From Hortaea werneckii (Eukaryota > Ascomycota > Dothideomycetes > Mycosphaerellales > Teratosphaeriaceae): DNA of 64,000 nucleotides. The number at the start of each line of letters is the position of its first letter. The first letter of the stretch is position 1. The stretch lies in the NCBI GenBank assembly GCA_037044905.1, contig JBAOKB010000088.1, positions 1-64,000 on the forward strand, read 5' to 3'. The notes below the pieces were generated by a model that saw nothing but the letters and a program-made list of their open reading frames with translations, was not told where the DNA came from and did not search any database. Shown here one piece after another: positions 41,301 through 51,924 of the stretch. Made by a program: the position numbers and the translations under genes.

Positions 41301-41562
41301 GGTCAAGCGCGGTGAGGACGATGAGGACGCTAGTAATGGTGACATGCCACCCAGGAAGGGCAGGCATGTCATCGTGCGCGTGTATGATAGTCTGGGTGGC
41401 TTAAGTCGTGGAACGATCAAAATGGGCCCAGTGAAGGTGAAGAAGGCTTGGAAGTGCAATGTTCTCGAGGATGCGTTGGAGGAAATGAAGATTAGTGAGG
41501 AGGGGCTTGATATTGAGTTGAGAGCCTTTGAGGTTGCTAGCTACAAGCTTTTGCTTGCGTGA
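38332..41562 (+). CDS. AMS1: Alpha-mannosidase, GH38, Ams1 type
   Basis: The gene is intronless, 1076 residues. The GH38 catalytic core is intact: GNCHIDTCWLWPW with the zinc-binding His and Asp, GGSWVEHDTNMPSGE, and FWLPDTFGYSTQLPQI carrying the nucleophile Asp. QFHDCLPGSAI follows with further zinc and substrate residues. There is no signal peptide, as expected for Ams1, which is made in the cytosol and delivered to the vacuole by the Cvt/autophagy route. It hydrolyses free oligosaccharides and mannose caps. Length matches the yeast enzyme (about 1080 residues). The ATG at 38332 is the first in frame. Confidence 0.96.
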   Translation: MGGESNWVMVPQMSAKYPQHASGPVGKQIHHLYRDRLKQFTSNGQYKEQSLMSKLYDGRLAGEPHVKLSVWDAPGLTRPTFKEATSKANEYRPTKKGEAFGPSWSTHWFKVQFTLPYEWIYKPQVELHWDSHSEAMVWTEDGKPLQGLTGNGERTEWVVPKEYRDYNKEHTIYIEMAANGMFGVPTGGDPIQPPDPNRYFPLTEADLVSVNLDARGLYYDFWIIGDGAREFPEDSWQEHQALQVCNEIMDCFIAGEGSRSCIQDCRKIAKKYLGDKVDSEDVYKTGTDAIVNAIGNCHIDTCWLWPWAETKRKIARSWSNQCDLLDRYPEHRFVASQAQQYKWLEQLYPYAFDRVKSHVKKGNFQPIGGSWVEHDTNMPSGESLVRQFLYGQRYFESRFGERCRTFWLPDTFGYSTQLPQICRLAGMNRFFTQKLSWNNINNFPHTTFNWVSLDGSQVICHMAPCETYTADAHFGDVKRSVTQHKSMDQDTTSLLPFGKGDGGGGPTFEQLEKLRRCRGLSDTVGLLPPAKIPESVDAFFDRLEHRAATGDTQLVTWYGELYLELHRGCYTTQANNKKNNRKAEILLHDIEYLATLATIQGDQGYKYPKEDIDFMWENVLLCQFHDCLPGSAIEMCYRDSDEAYAKVFTTGKKLLKNALGALGFDDGATGLKVASDVVVQTLGWKRGEDISRSIQTQSRPAVTIKQTGDDVYVLQNEQLKVEVSSGVITSLYDLKAKREVLPKGGKANQLVVFDDKPLYWQAWDVEVYHLNSRKELEASSPSKITEQSAHRVAITTSYKISEKSSVKTTVSLSASYDSSKPSLVETEAEVDWHETMKFLKVEFPTTIMNTEASYETQYGIIRRPTHYNTDWDMAKFEVVCHKWADLSEHGYGVSVLNDSKYGFATAGKMMRLSLLRAPKAPDAHADMGKHHIKWAVMPHSGGLDERTVRAGYEFNYPMRVHKHPEPTKVEELMSAFKLTDDSSPSLVVDTVKRGEDDEDASNGDMPPRKGRHVIVRVYDSLGGLSRGTIKMGPVKVKKAWKCNVLEDALEEMKISEEGLDIELRAFEVASYKLLLA

Positions 41563-41871
41563 GGGGTGGGGAGATGGGTAGATTGAGAAAGCATGTTAGA
41601 TACGACAGTGTACGATGGGGTTTGGTTTTCATCTGCTATTACCCATATGAATGAATGGACAATATCTCGTACTTGTAGATTAATTATCTTCGTACTGGAT
41701 CTGAAGTGGAGTGGAGTCAGCTAAGAGGTGACATCCCCACCTCGACTTATGGCCTCTTTTGCCGCCACACCTGCATCTCCTACTACATAAAGAGTCCACG
41801 AACGACCAAAACGCACCCTGTACAAACCAGCCCCCAAGGACCTCCTCGAGAATCAACAAAAGTAAAACAAA
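41563..41871. other. Intergenic, Ams1 3' end and next promoter
   Basis: The stretch is too short for another gene. It carries the mannosidase 3' region and the leader of the rhodanese-domain gene. Confidence 0.55.
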
Positions 41872-42414
41872 ATGGCCACTACCGACCAACCATGGTACAA
41901 AGCCTTCCCGGAACCCACGCTCCAAGCGGACATAATGCCGCGCCAACGCGCCTTCATGATCCTCTCGATGAAAATTGCCAGCATGCTAATCATCGACGTG
42001 CGGCGCACCGACTACGAAGGCGGCTCGATCCGGGGCTCCCTGAACATCCCCGCGCAAGGGTTCTGGTGGAACCGCGGCGTGCTGTACGAGCTGGCGTACA
42101 AGGCCGACATCGAATGGGTCGTCTTCACATGCGGGTCGAGTTCGGGCAGGGGTCCCCGCTGTGCGGCCTGGTTTCTCGACCATGTGCGGAATACGGCGGG
42201 CGACGAGAATATGCAGGTTTTGGTGCTGGAGGGCGGGGTCAAGGGGTGGGTGAAGGAGGGTCCGAGGTTTACGGCGTTGATGGATGGGTTTCGGGGGGGT
42301 TACTGGGAGGAGCTGTTCGCTGAGGAGGAGAAGTCACGGCAGGCGAAGGCTGATACGGCTGCCAGTGGAACGGGAGGCGATGTTGCGCAGCAGGGTGGTG
42401 CAGGTAATGTGTGA
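41872..42414 (+). CDS. Rhodanese/Cdc25-fold phosphatase or arsenate reductase
   Basis: The gene is intronless, 180 residues. One rhodanese domain is visible: LIIDVRRTDYEGGSIRGSLNIP, then VVFTCGSSSGRGPRCAAWF, then VLVLEGGVKGW. The active loop has CGSSSGR, the C-x5-R form of Cdc25-type phosphatases and fungal arsenate reductases (Acr2, Ibp1, Ych1), not the shorter loop of sulfurtransferases. It therefore probably dephosphorylates a substrate or reduces arsenate. The C-terminal 40 residues are polar and probably disordered. No arsenite pump or other arsenic gene lies nearby, so the phosphatase role is as likely. Confidence 0.85.
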   Translation: MATTDQPWYKAFPEPTLQADIMPRQRAFMILSMKIASMLIIDVRRTDYEGGSIRGSLNIPAQGFWWNRGVLYELAYKADIEWVVFTCGSSSGRGPRCAAWFLDHVRNTAGDENMQVLVLEGGVKGWVKEGPRFTALMDGFRGGYWEELFAEEEKSRQAKADTAASGTGGDVAQQGGAGNV

Positions 42415-42979
42415 GGCCATGTGATGTGTGGTTGTACTACGTGATCGTCTGCATGTCGACAAGACTACTACCGGTCTACTTGCGGGTTTGCAGTTGGTCG
42501 TATGCTGTCTCACGACTACTAAGGCGAACACATAGGTACTTCGTCCCTTCCATTGCCTTCAATGTTTGTCACTGCTTTGGGATGCGATTAGAGTTCGCTC
42601 GCATTCCCCCTCGACAGAGAGAACACAACATCAGAGGCTCATCAACAGATATCTGGACACAGAAAGACTCGAATCTTAAGTCCCAAAAAATGAAGGATGA
42701 AAGCAAGGCCCGCCCAATCAATCGACCATCTTTAAAGTGGTCAAAACGTACATGTGCCCAGGGACCTCTTGAGAAGCTCTCAGCAAAAGGTCAAATCGTC
42801 CCATTCACGGAACACAAGATCTTAGAGGGGTAATTGTCACTATTGTGGAACACAGCATAGTATTATCCTAGCACAGCAGACTGCGTCTAGCCTGCCCACG
42901 ATGCTTGCAGAAGCGGGAGAATTTACCGTTTAGGAAGTTGCGGAAATTTCACCTGAGCAAAAAAAAAATTTAACAAAAA
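42415..42979. other. Intergenic, 3' flank of 5S gene
   Basis: There is no coding region that I support. The right end carries T-rich sequence on the minus strand (A-runs at 42960-42969 and 42974-42980 on plus) that should terminate the 5S transcript. Confidence 0.5.
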
Positions 42980-43098
42980 ACGAACAACAGCTGGGATTCT
43001 CAACTGGTCACCCACGTTAATACTAATCAGCCGGTTTGCAGCTTAAGTACAGGAGAGCGGACGGGATCCTCTGTTCTCTGCAACCTGTGGTCGTTCGT
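42980..43098 (-). rRNA. 5S ribosomal RNA
   Basis: Read on the minus strand, this 119-nt stretch lines up with fungal 5S rRNA over its whole length: ACGACC near the 5' end, TCCCGTCCGCTC, GTACTTAAG, TTAGTA, GGGTGACCA, GAATCCC and a CTGTTGTTCGT end. The termini ACGAACGA and TTGTTCGT pair as helix I. GGTTGCAG with CTGCAAACC, and GGCTG with CAGCT, restore the inner helices although the bases differ from the common fungal sequence. T-runs follow the 3' end, and a TATA-like GATAAAAAAA lies about 19-28 bases upstream of the 5' end. A lone 5S gene away from rDNA is normal for filamentous ascomycetes. Whether this variant is expressed is unknown. Confidence 0.85.
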
Positions 43099-44883
43099 GC
43101 TAGACTTGCCGGCATGTTTTTTTTATCTACTCTGCGTAATTTCCCGTCCTTCCATGCAGCCTGTGCCGATACTGCCTCCCCGCTCCCCCTTGGACTCAGA
43201 TGGTCCTTTTCGGAGCAACAAAGCAAGTCTTGCCTTCGAACGAGGATGAGAGCATTGCTCTGTACAGCACGTTGCTGGAGGAAATGGACTTAAGTGTTCT
43301 GGCCTACTGCCACGCAGAGTTCAGGGTAGGTCGAAAGAAACATGCCATCTTGGTGCGAAGTCCAACGTATTTGCTGATCCAGGCTGTGATGAGTGTTCGA
43401 TTTTGTATAGGCTCACATAGCGCGACGCTGAACCCTGTGTTCAAGATGCGTACCTCAAAGAATTAGCTTACTTAGCTTCGCCACACCAGAAGACAGCAAG
43501 TACGTGGAAGAACGCGTAGGCAGTGTATCAACTGCCTCGATAAGCTCGAATGGCTGCAAGCTGCGAGTGCCTTGGCTATCCATTTTGCGGTTGATCAGGT
43601 TAACAAGAAACGTGGTATCTATGCCCTCCTGATGAGATATCTTGTCCACTCTAAGATCTCATTTCCGAAGTCATAGCAGATTGATGGTAGCAAAAATCTG
43701 ACTATGTCGGTCCGACCGATACGGTATTCACGGCAGAATTAACAGCAATTGTCATCAGCATACGTGTGTCTCGACGCGCTGAAGGACTTTTGCGCGATCC
43801 AAGGCATTGGCACCGCAGTCAAGATGTTGTTGGACGGTGCACAGCCTTATGCGCCGTCGATCCAGCGCATTGAGCAACGCTTTCCGTAGCGAGTAAAGAC
43901 GCAATCTCAATCCTTACTTACCGGACCACACGAGCTGGATCCGCCGACAAAAATTTTCCTTGCACATGAAGTCTATGGATTATTAGGCCGGGATAGGGGC
44001 CAAAATGGACAATTCAATTCCAAACGGAACCCTGTCCAGCGCCTGAGATTGATTATAGCTTGGGAAGATTTTATGGGGATCGTGCAGGGTTGCGGCAAAG
44101 TCCGTTCCTGGACAAGCGGGCGCTGTCCAAGTTTCAGAAGCTGGCAGCAGCTCGATCCAAACTCTAATGCCGAAGCTGTTGGCGATCATGAGCCATTCGT
44201 CCTACCTCGGCGCGTCATGAGCCAAGGGGTTTCTGGTCGCGTTTGACCCCTCTACGGCTCACAGTGTCACGGATCTGCATGCGGAGGGAGTGACCGCTGT
44301 TTTCATCATTACCAGTCCGCGGCATCTGAGATCTCCCAAGCCACCTACACCACCTGCTGCTATTCATACAAGTAGCCATGTGTCTGTCGCCGCGTGAGAG
44401 TATCAAGACAACACAGAGACGGGAGTCTTGGAAGGCCTAGATCTAGCTCGCTTGCGAAGCATCAGCCACAGTGGCTCAGCAGACACAGTACCCTGGGAAA
44501 CTGAAAAACCTGAGATGATGTCGGGGCTTCCGAAGTGATCATTGGTGTAATGCTGCATTCCGTCGTCCCAAAGCGGTGGGGAGAGGTCAACGGCTGCAAT
44601 TTTGTTTGTGCATCGGTGCAGCCGTTGGGTGTGGCTGGTTGTTGACCGAGCAGCCACAACTTTGTTTGGTGTCTGCCACGGCGCTCCCGCCTTGCCCACC
44701 TCAAAACTCTAATCGTAGCTCTGCGTTTGGCTGTCATGACGTTGGCCCGTGAGACAGGAGGTGATAATATGTACAAGTAGGTTTGCCAATCGTCGCTGTT
44801 ATCATTCCATTCCACCTCACAACGCCGGCCCTGTGTCTGTTTCCACGAGAAGCTTCCTCTCTGCTTCTCGACTCGTGACGACG
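43099..44883. other. Intergenic, about 1.8 kb, no gene seen
   Basis: Short frames are present (for example an 88-codon one at 43200), but none shows family features or good splice partners. The right end is the promoter of the channel gene. Confidence 0.45.
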
Positions 44884-47689
44884 ATGGAGTCTTTCGACCC
44901 TACGCGCACACTGCTTTTGGCGGCGCGCCAGGCTTCTGGCAGCTCGGTGAGTGCCAATGGCGCATATCTACCCCATGAGTATCGCTTTGCTAACCTCTTC
45001 CGTTTCAGAGCGCGAGCGCCAGCAGCAGTGGAAGCAGTGATACGAAGCAGGGGAGCTCTTCGGTGTCGGCTTTCTTGTCCACACTCATCCCCATCTTCGT
45101 CATTGCCTGTATCATCTTCGGCTTGTTCCTTTTCTTCCAGAAGAAATACGACCGTGTCTATGGCCCACGCACGTTCCTGCAGACTCTTGACAAGGATGAG
45201 TACTCCCCAAAGCAGTCGCCCGGCGCGTTTGGCTGGGCAAAGGAATTCCGAGAACTGGCGGACGAATTCGTGTTGGGCCATTCAAGTCTCGAGAACTACC
45301 TCTTCTTACGCTACTTCAAGATCTTGGTTGTGATCAGCTTTGTCGGCTGCTTGATCACCTGGCCTGTCCTGTTCCCGGTCAACGCAACAGGAAATGCCCC
45401 TAACATCTCCGGCTTCGACATTCTCTCGTTCTCCCACATTAGCGACGGCGCCCGATACTGGGCTCACTCGCTCATTGGGGTCATCTTCTTCAGCTTCGTG
45501 ATGTTTGTCATCACGAGGGAGATGCTTTATTACTGCTACATGCGCCAGGCTTACTTGTTGTCGCCATACAACTCCAGTAAGATGTCATCGAAGGTCGTCC
45601 TTTTCACGGACGTTCCCGCCGAATACCGCAACATCTCCGCAATGGAACACATCTTCCCTAACTCCAAGTACATCTGGATCGCTGCCGACCCCGAAGATCT
45701 CGAGGAGCACGTCCAAGAGCGTGACAAGGCTTCGGTTAAGCTCGAGGGCGCTGAAATGAAGTTGATTGGCAACTACGTGAAGAAGCAGATCAAGGCCAAC
45801 AAGAAGAACCGCGGCGACTCTGAAGACGGTCGCCTCCGCGAACAAGAGAGCGGCAGCTTTGATATTGCGCCCAAGGAGCGACCAACCCACAAGCTGAAGC
45901 CTTTGATCGGTAAGAAGGTCGACACCATCGACTGGTCCCGCGGTGAGCTCCACCGCCTCATTCCGGAGGTGGCACGAGAGCAGGCTGACAAGCGCGACCC
46001 CAAGTCTAACAAGCTGGCTGCCGTCTTCATCGAGTTCGACACTATCCGCGACGCGCAGGCGGCGTATCAGCAGGTCGCCCACCAAACGCCATTCCACATG
46101 ACGCCTCGCGACTTTGGCATGCCACCGGAGCAAGTTCTTTGGAGTAACCTTAACCAGCCTTGGTGGAAGCGCAAGATGTGGTCGGCATTCGGAACGGGCT
46201 TTGCCACTTTCCTGTGCATCTTCTGGACGATTCCAATCGCTTTTGCCGGTATCATCACCAACATCAACTACATCACCGACAAGGTACCTTTCCTCGCGTG
46301 GATCCAGGACATCCCGCCACAGATCCTTGGTATCGTCACTGGTCTCATCCCGGTAGTCCTCGTGGCCGTCATGATGGCGCTCGTACCCATCTTCCTCTCG
46401 CTGGTGGCCCGCCAATTCCTGCCCACGATGCCCGCAGTACAAGCCAAGGTCCAGAGGTGGTACTTCCCCTTCCAGGTTGTCCAGGTCTTCCTCGTCACCA
46501 CCTTCACCTCAGCTGCCACTTCCGTCGTCACGGATATCATCAATGACCCTACATCGGCTGCAGGCCTTCTGGCGACGAACTTGCCAAAGGCTAGCAACTT
46601 CTACATTGTCTACTTTGTTCTGAATGGTTTGATCGCTGCCTCACTGCAGTTTTTGAACATTGTGCCTTTGCTCTTTGCGCTGTTCCTAGGCAAGATCCTG
46701 GACACTACCCCGAAGAAGATGTACAACCGTTACGTCACCCTTGGTGGCCTTGGATGGGGTGCTTTCTACCCCAAGATGACTTTGCTAGGTGTCATTGGTA
46801 CGTCTGAGCACCGCTACAATAAAAAGATTATTGCTAACATGTCACAGCACTCTCTTACTCGATTATCGCTCCGTTGGTCCTTGGTTTTGCTACCGTCGGC
46901 TTCGGTCTCATGTACCTCGGCTTCCGCTACAATGTTCTCTTTACGCTCGGGACTACAGTCGACACCAAAGGTGACTGCTATGCTAGAGCCCTGAAGCAAC
47001 TGATCACCGGTCTCTACATTAGCGAGATCTGTCTGATCGGTCTGTTCGCCATTGGAAGCGCAGGAAATGGCCTTGTTGCTCTCGGTCCCCTGATCATCAT
47101 GATCATCATGCTCATCGCCACCGTCATCTGGAACATGGAGATGAGCAATGCTCTCGACAAGCACTCCCGGATCCTGCCGTGTGATTTGCTTGCCGATGAA
47201 TATCGTGATGAAGTTTCCGACGACGTCGCTGAGAAGGGTGGCGCAACTAACGGCCACTCTAAGCACCTTGGCTCCGCGACTTCTACCGGCCTATACCAGT
47301 TGCCCAACTCAGCAGACCCACCAGCGCCGCCCTCAGGCCTTGTCGGCAAGATCAAGGGTTTCCTGTTCCCGAGCAAGTTTGCTTCGGCTGCTGTGCTCTC
47401 GAGGTGTATCCTTTCTCCTCTCTTGACTCATCCTGTCCGCCCCTACACGGAGAAGGAGCGCGAAGAGGCGTACCTGCACCCAGCGCTTACGGCGGAGGTA
47501 CCACTCATTTGGCTCGCCCGCGACCCACATGGCCTCTCGCGCCGCGAGGTTGACGCTTGCAGGCGTGAGATCGGCGAGGGCATCGAGGTCACCGACGAAG
47601 AGGCCTGGTTTACCGAGGAGGGTAAGGTCGACTGGGATAAGACGCATCCGCAGAAGGCACCTGTCTGGGAGGATGCGCCTGAGTACTAA
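44884..47689 (+). CDS. OSCA/TMEM63 (CSC1, DUF221) family cation channel
   Basis: The model joins 44884-44946, 45009-46797 and 46848-47689, giving 897 residues. The second splice removes a frame shift and rejoins TLLGVI to ALSYSIIAPLVLGFA. The N-terminus has a Ser/Gly-rich segment, one helix (STLIPIFVIACIIFGLFLFF) and two more before the cytosolic loop. The loop holds the RNA-recognition-like fold with TDVPAEYRNISAMEHIFP. The pore region follows (NQPWWKRKMWSAFGTGFATFLCIFWTIPIAF), ending in helices around 700-760. The family comprises stress- or stretch-gated Ca2+-permeable channels of the plasma membrane. The C-terminal tail HPALTAEVPLIWLARDPHGLS is typical of the fungal Rsn1/Csc1 group. Which paralogue this is cannot be told by eye. 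Confidence 0.94.
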
Positions 47690-47987
47690 GCTTGAGATGA
47701 GCCGTGAAATGATTTGCATGTAACATAGGGAAACGCGACTCAGGGTGTGTTACGGATTAGTATAAGAATGCTTAATCGATGAAGCTTTATACCCATGGAG
47801 GGGAGGGTGGAAAGGCGTTTTGAGATGGGAAAAATTGGGTATGGTAATGTAGTAACAATAAAATCCTATGTCTAATTGCGAAAACTCTCATATCACCCTT
47901 CGCTCATGGCCTGCCATGAGCCATTTCTGTTCACATCGTGCTGAGGTATGATCACCAACTTCAAATATTCAATTTTAGGCTTACAAT

Positions 47988-48925
47988 CTAGAACCCACCA
48001 CCGAACAAGGAGCCCAGGCCGGAGTCGGAGCTGCCGGACGACGAAGACGACGACGCAGCCTCAGAGCTGCTGGAACCGCTGGAGCTGGACGTCGAGGTAC
48101 CGGCCGAGGAAATCTTGCCCTCCAACCAGTCCGCCGCGTCGCTCACATCGTCCATGTAGGTCAGATGTCCGGGCGTGACAAGCAGAGCGCCTCCGCACAC
48201 GCCATCAGTCGCGGCGCAGTAGACTTTGACCTTGTCCTTCGGGTAGCCAGGAACTATGGGGAATGATTAGCATCGGACTTGCGAAACATTTCTGGGAGAG
48301 AGGGGGTTCCTTACTGCCGCCATCCTCCTGCTTGTTACGGGTGTCGCCGTACAGGACCACACCAGCTACAGTGCTCTTGACGTCGTCGTCGAGCTCGCCG
48401 ACGGAGCCAGTCATGACCGCGGCGCCCTGGCTGTAGCCACCGGCCGTGATGACAGTGTCCGGGCAGTTGCTGTGCGCGTCGTTGAACATTTTCTTCGCCT
48501 CGTTCAGAGCGCCTTGGGTCGTGCCATCTGGGAGGGCATTCTGCGCGAGTCCAGCGGTGTAGGCCCCTGGAATGGACGTCAGGTCAATGTGTCTCTTTTT
48601 CCTTTTCGGGAGAAGGGGGAAAACGTACCGCCTACGCCCTGACACGCGACTTCGTTGTCGCCGTACTTCTTCTTCAGGGCGTTGCAGGTAGCCGGACCTA
48701 CCGTTTCGCCCTAAAGAGATGCTTGCGTCAGTTTCGACTACTACCCGGGCCGGAGATAATAGAAGAACGAACCATGTTGCCGATTTCCGTCGAGCCTCTG
48801 GCGAAGATGAAGGTGTAGGTCCTACATTCGCCGTTCTCAACCTCATTCTCAGTAATGCCTCTCTTAGAGAGGGGCGAGGCAGCAGCAGTGGCGGCCAGCG
48901 CTGCGAATAGAGTCGCGGTCTTCAT
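47988..48925 (-). CDS. Cutinase, secreted
   Basis: The model has four exons: complement(join(47988-48253, 48315-48566, 48629-48710, 48773-48925)), 250 residues. The signal peptide is MKTATLFAALAATAAASP with a KR processing site after it. The catalytic Ser is in GGYSQGAAVM. The Asp and His lie in ATDGVCGGALLVTPGHLTY, the Cys being part of the second disulfide. FARGSTEIGNM near residues 41-51 holds the oxyanion residue. The enzyme hydrolyses cutin and small esters outside the cell. The last 40 residues are almost only Ser, Gly and Ala ending in LFGGGF, an unusual tail that could act as an O-glycosylated linker or wall anchor. A TATA-like box lies about 93 bases upstream of the ATG. Confidence 0.93.
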
Positions 48926-50117
48926 GTTGAGGTAATGAATGTGCTAAAGAATGAAAGTCTCGAAGAAAATGGATGTATAGTTTGAATACTTCACTACATC
49001 GGTGGTCTTGATAGGGACTTTTTATAACACTGCTCCAGACTGCTCAAAACCGAAGAGCCTCGGTATTTTTCCACACGGACAAGAGAATGTCGAAGCCCTG
49101 AAACGTTAGACTGCCTTCACATCAAGCATGAAGCCAGCAGATCCGGTCGAACGTCTTGCATTGGCAGCAAGTTTCTCGCAAACGACCTTAACGTCTATGT
49201 ACCTCGGCGTGGCGCTGAAGTCGTCAGACGCACCCTCTGATATAGCCCGCGGTTTTCGTTGTGTCTCAGATAGGATCTGCTCGTCTCAGTGTGATGGGCG
49301 GATTAATGGAGTGAGGCTATAGTCTTTTGGACAGTCTTCTAGCAGAGGCTGCATTTGCCTTTGTTTCGATTCATGATTCGTCTGTGCAAGTGGTTCGTTC
49401 GCCATTCTTTCGTGATGAGCCATTCGTAGATCAGCATTCGGTCAGTCTTCTCGAAAACCCACGTTCCAATGTTCTGTTCTCTTGAAACGTGGGACACATG
49501 TCAAACGTCGGCCCGGTGTCTGGGGTCGCCACTCCCCGATCAAGGCTTGCAACCCTAGTACGCCATCGTCCACCCAAGACGCATGAGACTTCCGAAAGTA
49601 GTACTATGGCCGCTACCTAGGTATGGGTTGCGCGATGCTATCATTGATATTTCCGGAAACGTCGGAGTTCGAGACAGACATGAGCGACGGTTGCAATCTG
49701 ATCATTTAGACTAGACACCCTAAGCCCCACGCCAACCTGGTTGGCTTGGGGCCGAGGCACTAGATGACGATGTCTTGACAAGGAGAAAATGGCATTTGCT
49801 TAGCATGTCAAGCACTAGATGCCAGTGTAACTCAATGGCTTACGACTCGAATGTCTCGCTCGAGCGGAGATGGTTTCATATAACGTAGCCGAGGGCTCTA
49901 ATTGTATGGGTATCTTGATATATGTACTAAACACGCCACGCTCTATCAAGCCACTTCCTCTATCATGATCGAGCATCACGTCTCATAATTATCCGCGCGG
50001 GCAATAGAGCATGAGGTTGTTAATTTTGGTATCGATTTCGTCGATCCAAACCATGACAAGGGTCTTATTACTGCATCGATTCGTGTATGTGCATCTGAGC
50101 GGCATCGAGACCTGCAT
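48926..50117. other. Cutinase promoter and intergenic
   Basis: The left part is the cutinase promoter. The rest contains TACCTAGGTA at 49614-49623 and no gene that I can support. Confidence 0.5.
49018..49026 (-). promoter_or_regulatory. TATA-like box of cutinase gene
   Basis: TATAAAAAG on the minus strand lies 93 bases before the cutinase ATG, a usual distance for an inducible fungal promoter. Confidence 0.5.
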
Positions 50118-51924
50118 TTACCAATTGCTGGGTTCGAGCTGCTCTGGCTTCGCACTGCTGAGCCGTCTGTTCCTCGTTTCCTTTCTGTCTGCGTCGAGGC
50201 TCTGGGCGAACTTGGACTTCTCGCGGAACCATTCGCCCTTCCAGTAAAAGATGTAGATGGGTATAGTAACCACAAACGCAAGACAGGCTAGAATAGTCGA
50301 AGCGTATTCTAGGTTGTATTTTTGAGGACCAACGTTCTCGTAGAGGGGCTGAGTTAAAGATCAGTCTCGATCTTCCATTGACATGACGAGCAGAACGACT
50401 TACTGTTGCATACAAGGCCGCGATACCAGCCAGGAAATCTCGAGCGAAGCCGTTACCACCACTGGCAGATGCAGAGTATACACCATACGAGGCCACCATG
50501 TAATCGATCGTACTCATGTAAATTGCGTAGTTCGCTATCGCAATGCAAGACGAAAAGATCATAGGAGCAATCCATGGAATGCCATATTCGGGCCCAAGTG
50601 AAGTCCATGCGAAGCCGAACAAACCGATCGTTTCCAAGGGAGCAAGATATAGCAACCAGTAAAGACGGTGCTCTGGCGGTAAGGCATCGGGGCCCTTCTG
50701 GCTGATGATCCGCTTGTCCTTGATGATGAATGGGAAGTATGACACATAGGCGAGTATGTAGCCAATAAGAATTGGCAAGAATGCAAGTGCGACGCCGTTC
50801 GGTCCAAATCCCCACTGCTTGTATACCGGGTTGAAACCTTCCTGGAACGTGAAGATGAGCGCATCGGAGAATCCTGATAGGAGTGACAGAGACAAGACGA
50901 TGGGTTCCTTGACGAACATTTCGAAGGGTCGAATCCAGGTAATCATGACCTCGTGGCCACTGATGCGAGGTTTCTTCACCTCATCTGGTCCATAGACATT
51001 GGTGTCCTCGCCAGTCTTTCGAAGGTGCTTGGCCCTCTTGTCCATGAGGATAGTCGAGCGGCTCTCCGGCATGAAAAAGTGGATGGCCTGAACGACAGCG
51101 CCGAAGATAAGTTGGATCCAAAAGTTCCTTCAGAGGCATTGAGTCAGCATTTGACGAAGCTTGCAGTTGATGATTGTTTCTTACCATTGAAGTGGAAGGT
51201 ATTTCTCGATTGGTCCGCCGACGATAGGTCCAACCGTCGTGCCAGCGACTGAGCTCAGCACAACAAAGGCAATGCCCCATTGTTGTTCTTCCGGTTGGAA
51301 AAGGTCAGCGACCATGCCGATGGTGACACTGCCACCAGCTGAGCAGAGACCGCCCAAGAATCTGGCTACGACCAGACTGCCAAAGTTGGGCGCTAGTGCT
51401 GCTAGGATCTGCCAAATATTGACCAGGAACAAAGAGAGCTGGAGGATGGGCCATCGTCCAAACTCCTCACTCCAGGGAGCCCAAAGCTCGCAACCAAAGG
51501 CATAGGCGACTAGGAAGATCATCTGCCCGACGCGGGCTGCTTGTTTGCTAACGCCGTACTCCTCTGCGATCAGTGGGACAGCGTTGGGAAAGACACTGGT
51601 GTTGAAGTTCATTGATACCTGGACGGCGAAAATGCTGGACAGCAGCATCCATTTCTTCCAGGATGGCCAGCAGTATCCAAGATGGGGCCAGGCTTCGTCT
51701 TCAGTCATGACTCGCTTGCCGTCTTCGGTGTACTTTTGGGGGACAGAGGACTTGCGGCGATCGTCTTTAGAGTTGCCAACGCCATCCTCGACACCCTTCT
51801 CTAGGTCGCGAGCACGCTCACTGCTAGAGGTGCTGTTGTCGCGGTGATGCTCGATCTCTTCTTTAGACTCCTGAGGGGAGTGGTCGCGCAGGGGCGCCCC
51901 ATCCTTTTTCTCCTCAGAACTCAT
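50118..51924 (-). CDS. MFS transporter, DHA1 (Tpo1/Flr1-like) drug or polyamine exporter
   Basis: The model is complement(join(50118-50348, 50404-51127, 51185-51924)), 564 residues. Splices join W-NFWIQLIFG and YATV-PLYENV without breaking the frame. The N-terminal 80 residues are polar and charged, then helix 1 starts at WMLLSSIFAVQVSMNF. Motif A is seen as WSEEFGRWP; the motif C region lies around VLSSVAGTTVGPIVGGPIE. Twelve helices are predicted, with the central loop around residues 265-320. This layout is that of DHA1 exporters such as Tpo1 and Flr1 that move polyamines or drugs out by proton antiport. The substrate is unknown. The tail ends in a charged helix (REKSKFAQSLDADRKE). Confidence 0.93.

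Noticed and set aside
42411..42833. 140-codon frame after the rhodanese-domain gene
   Set aside because: It starts at GTG just before that gene's stop, has mixed composition without any domain, and is probably 3' flank.
43200..43466. 88-codon plus-strand frame from an ATG
   Set aside because: No homology features, no clear splice partners, and it lies just upstream of the 5S gene.
46700..46994. C-terminal part of the uninterrupted channel frame ending at 46994
   Set aside because: It is the result of not removing the intron 46798-46847. The spliced frame gives the family sequence up to 47689.
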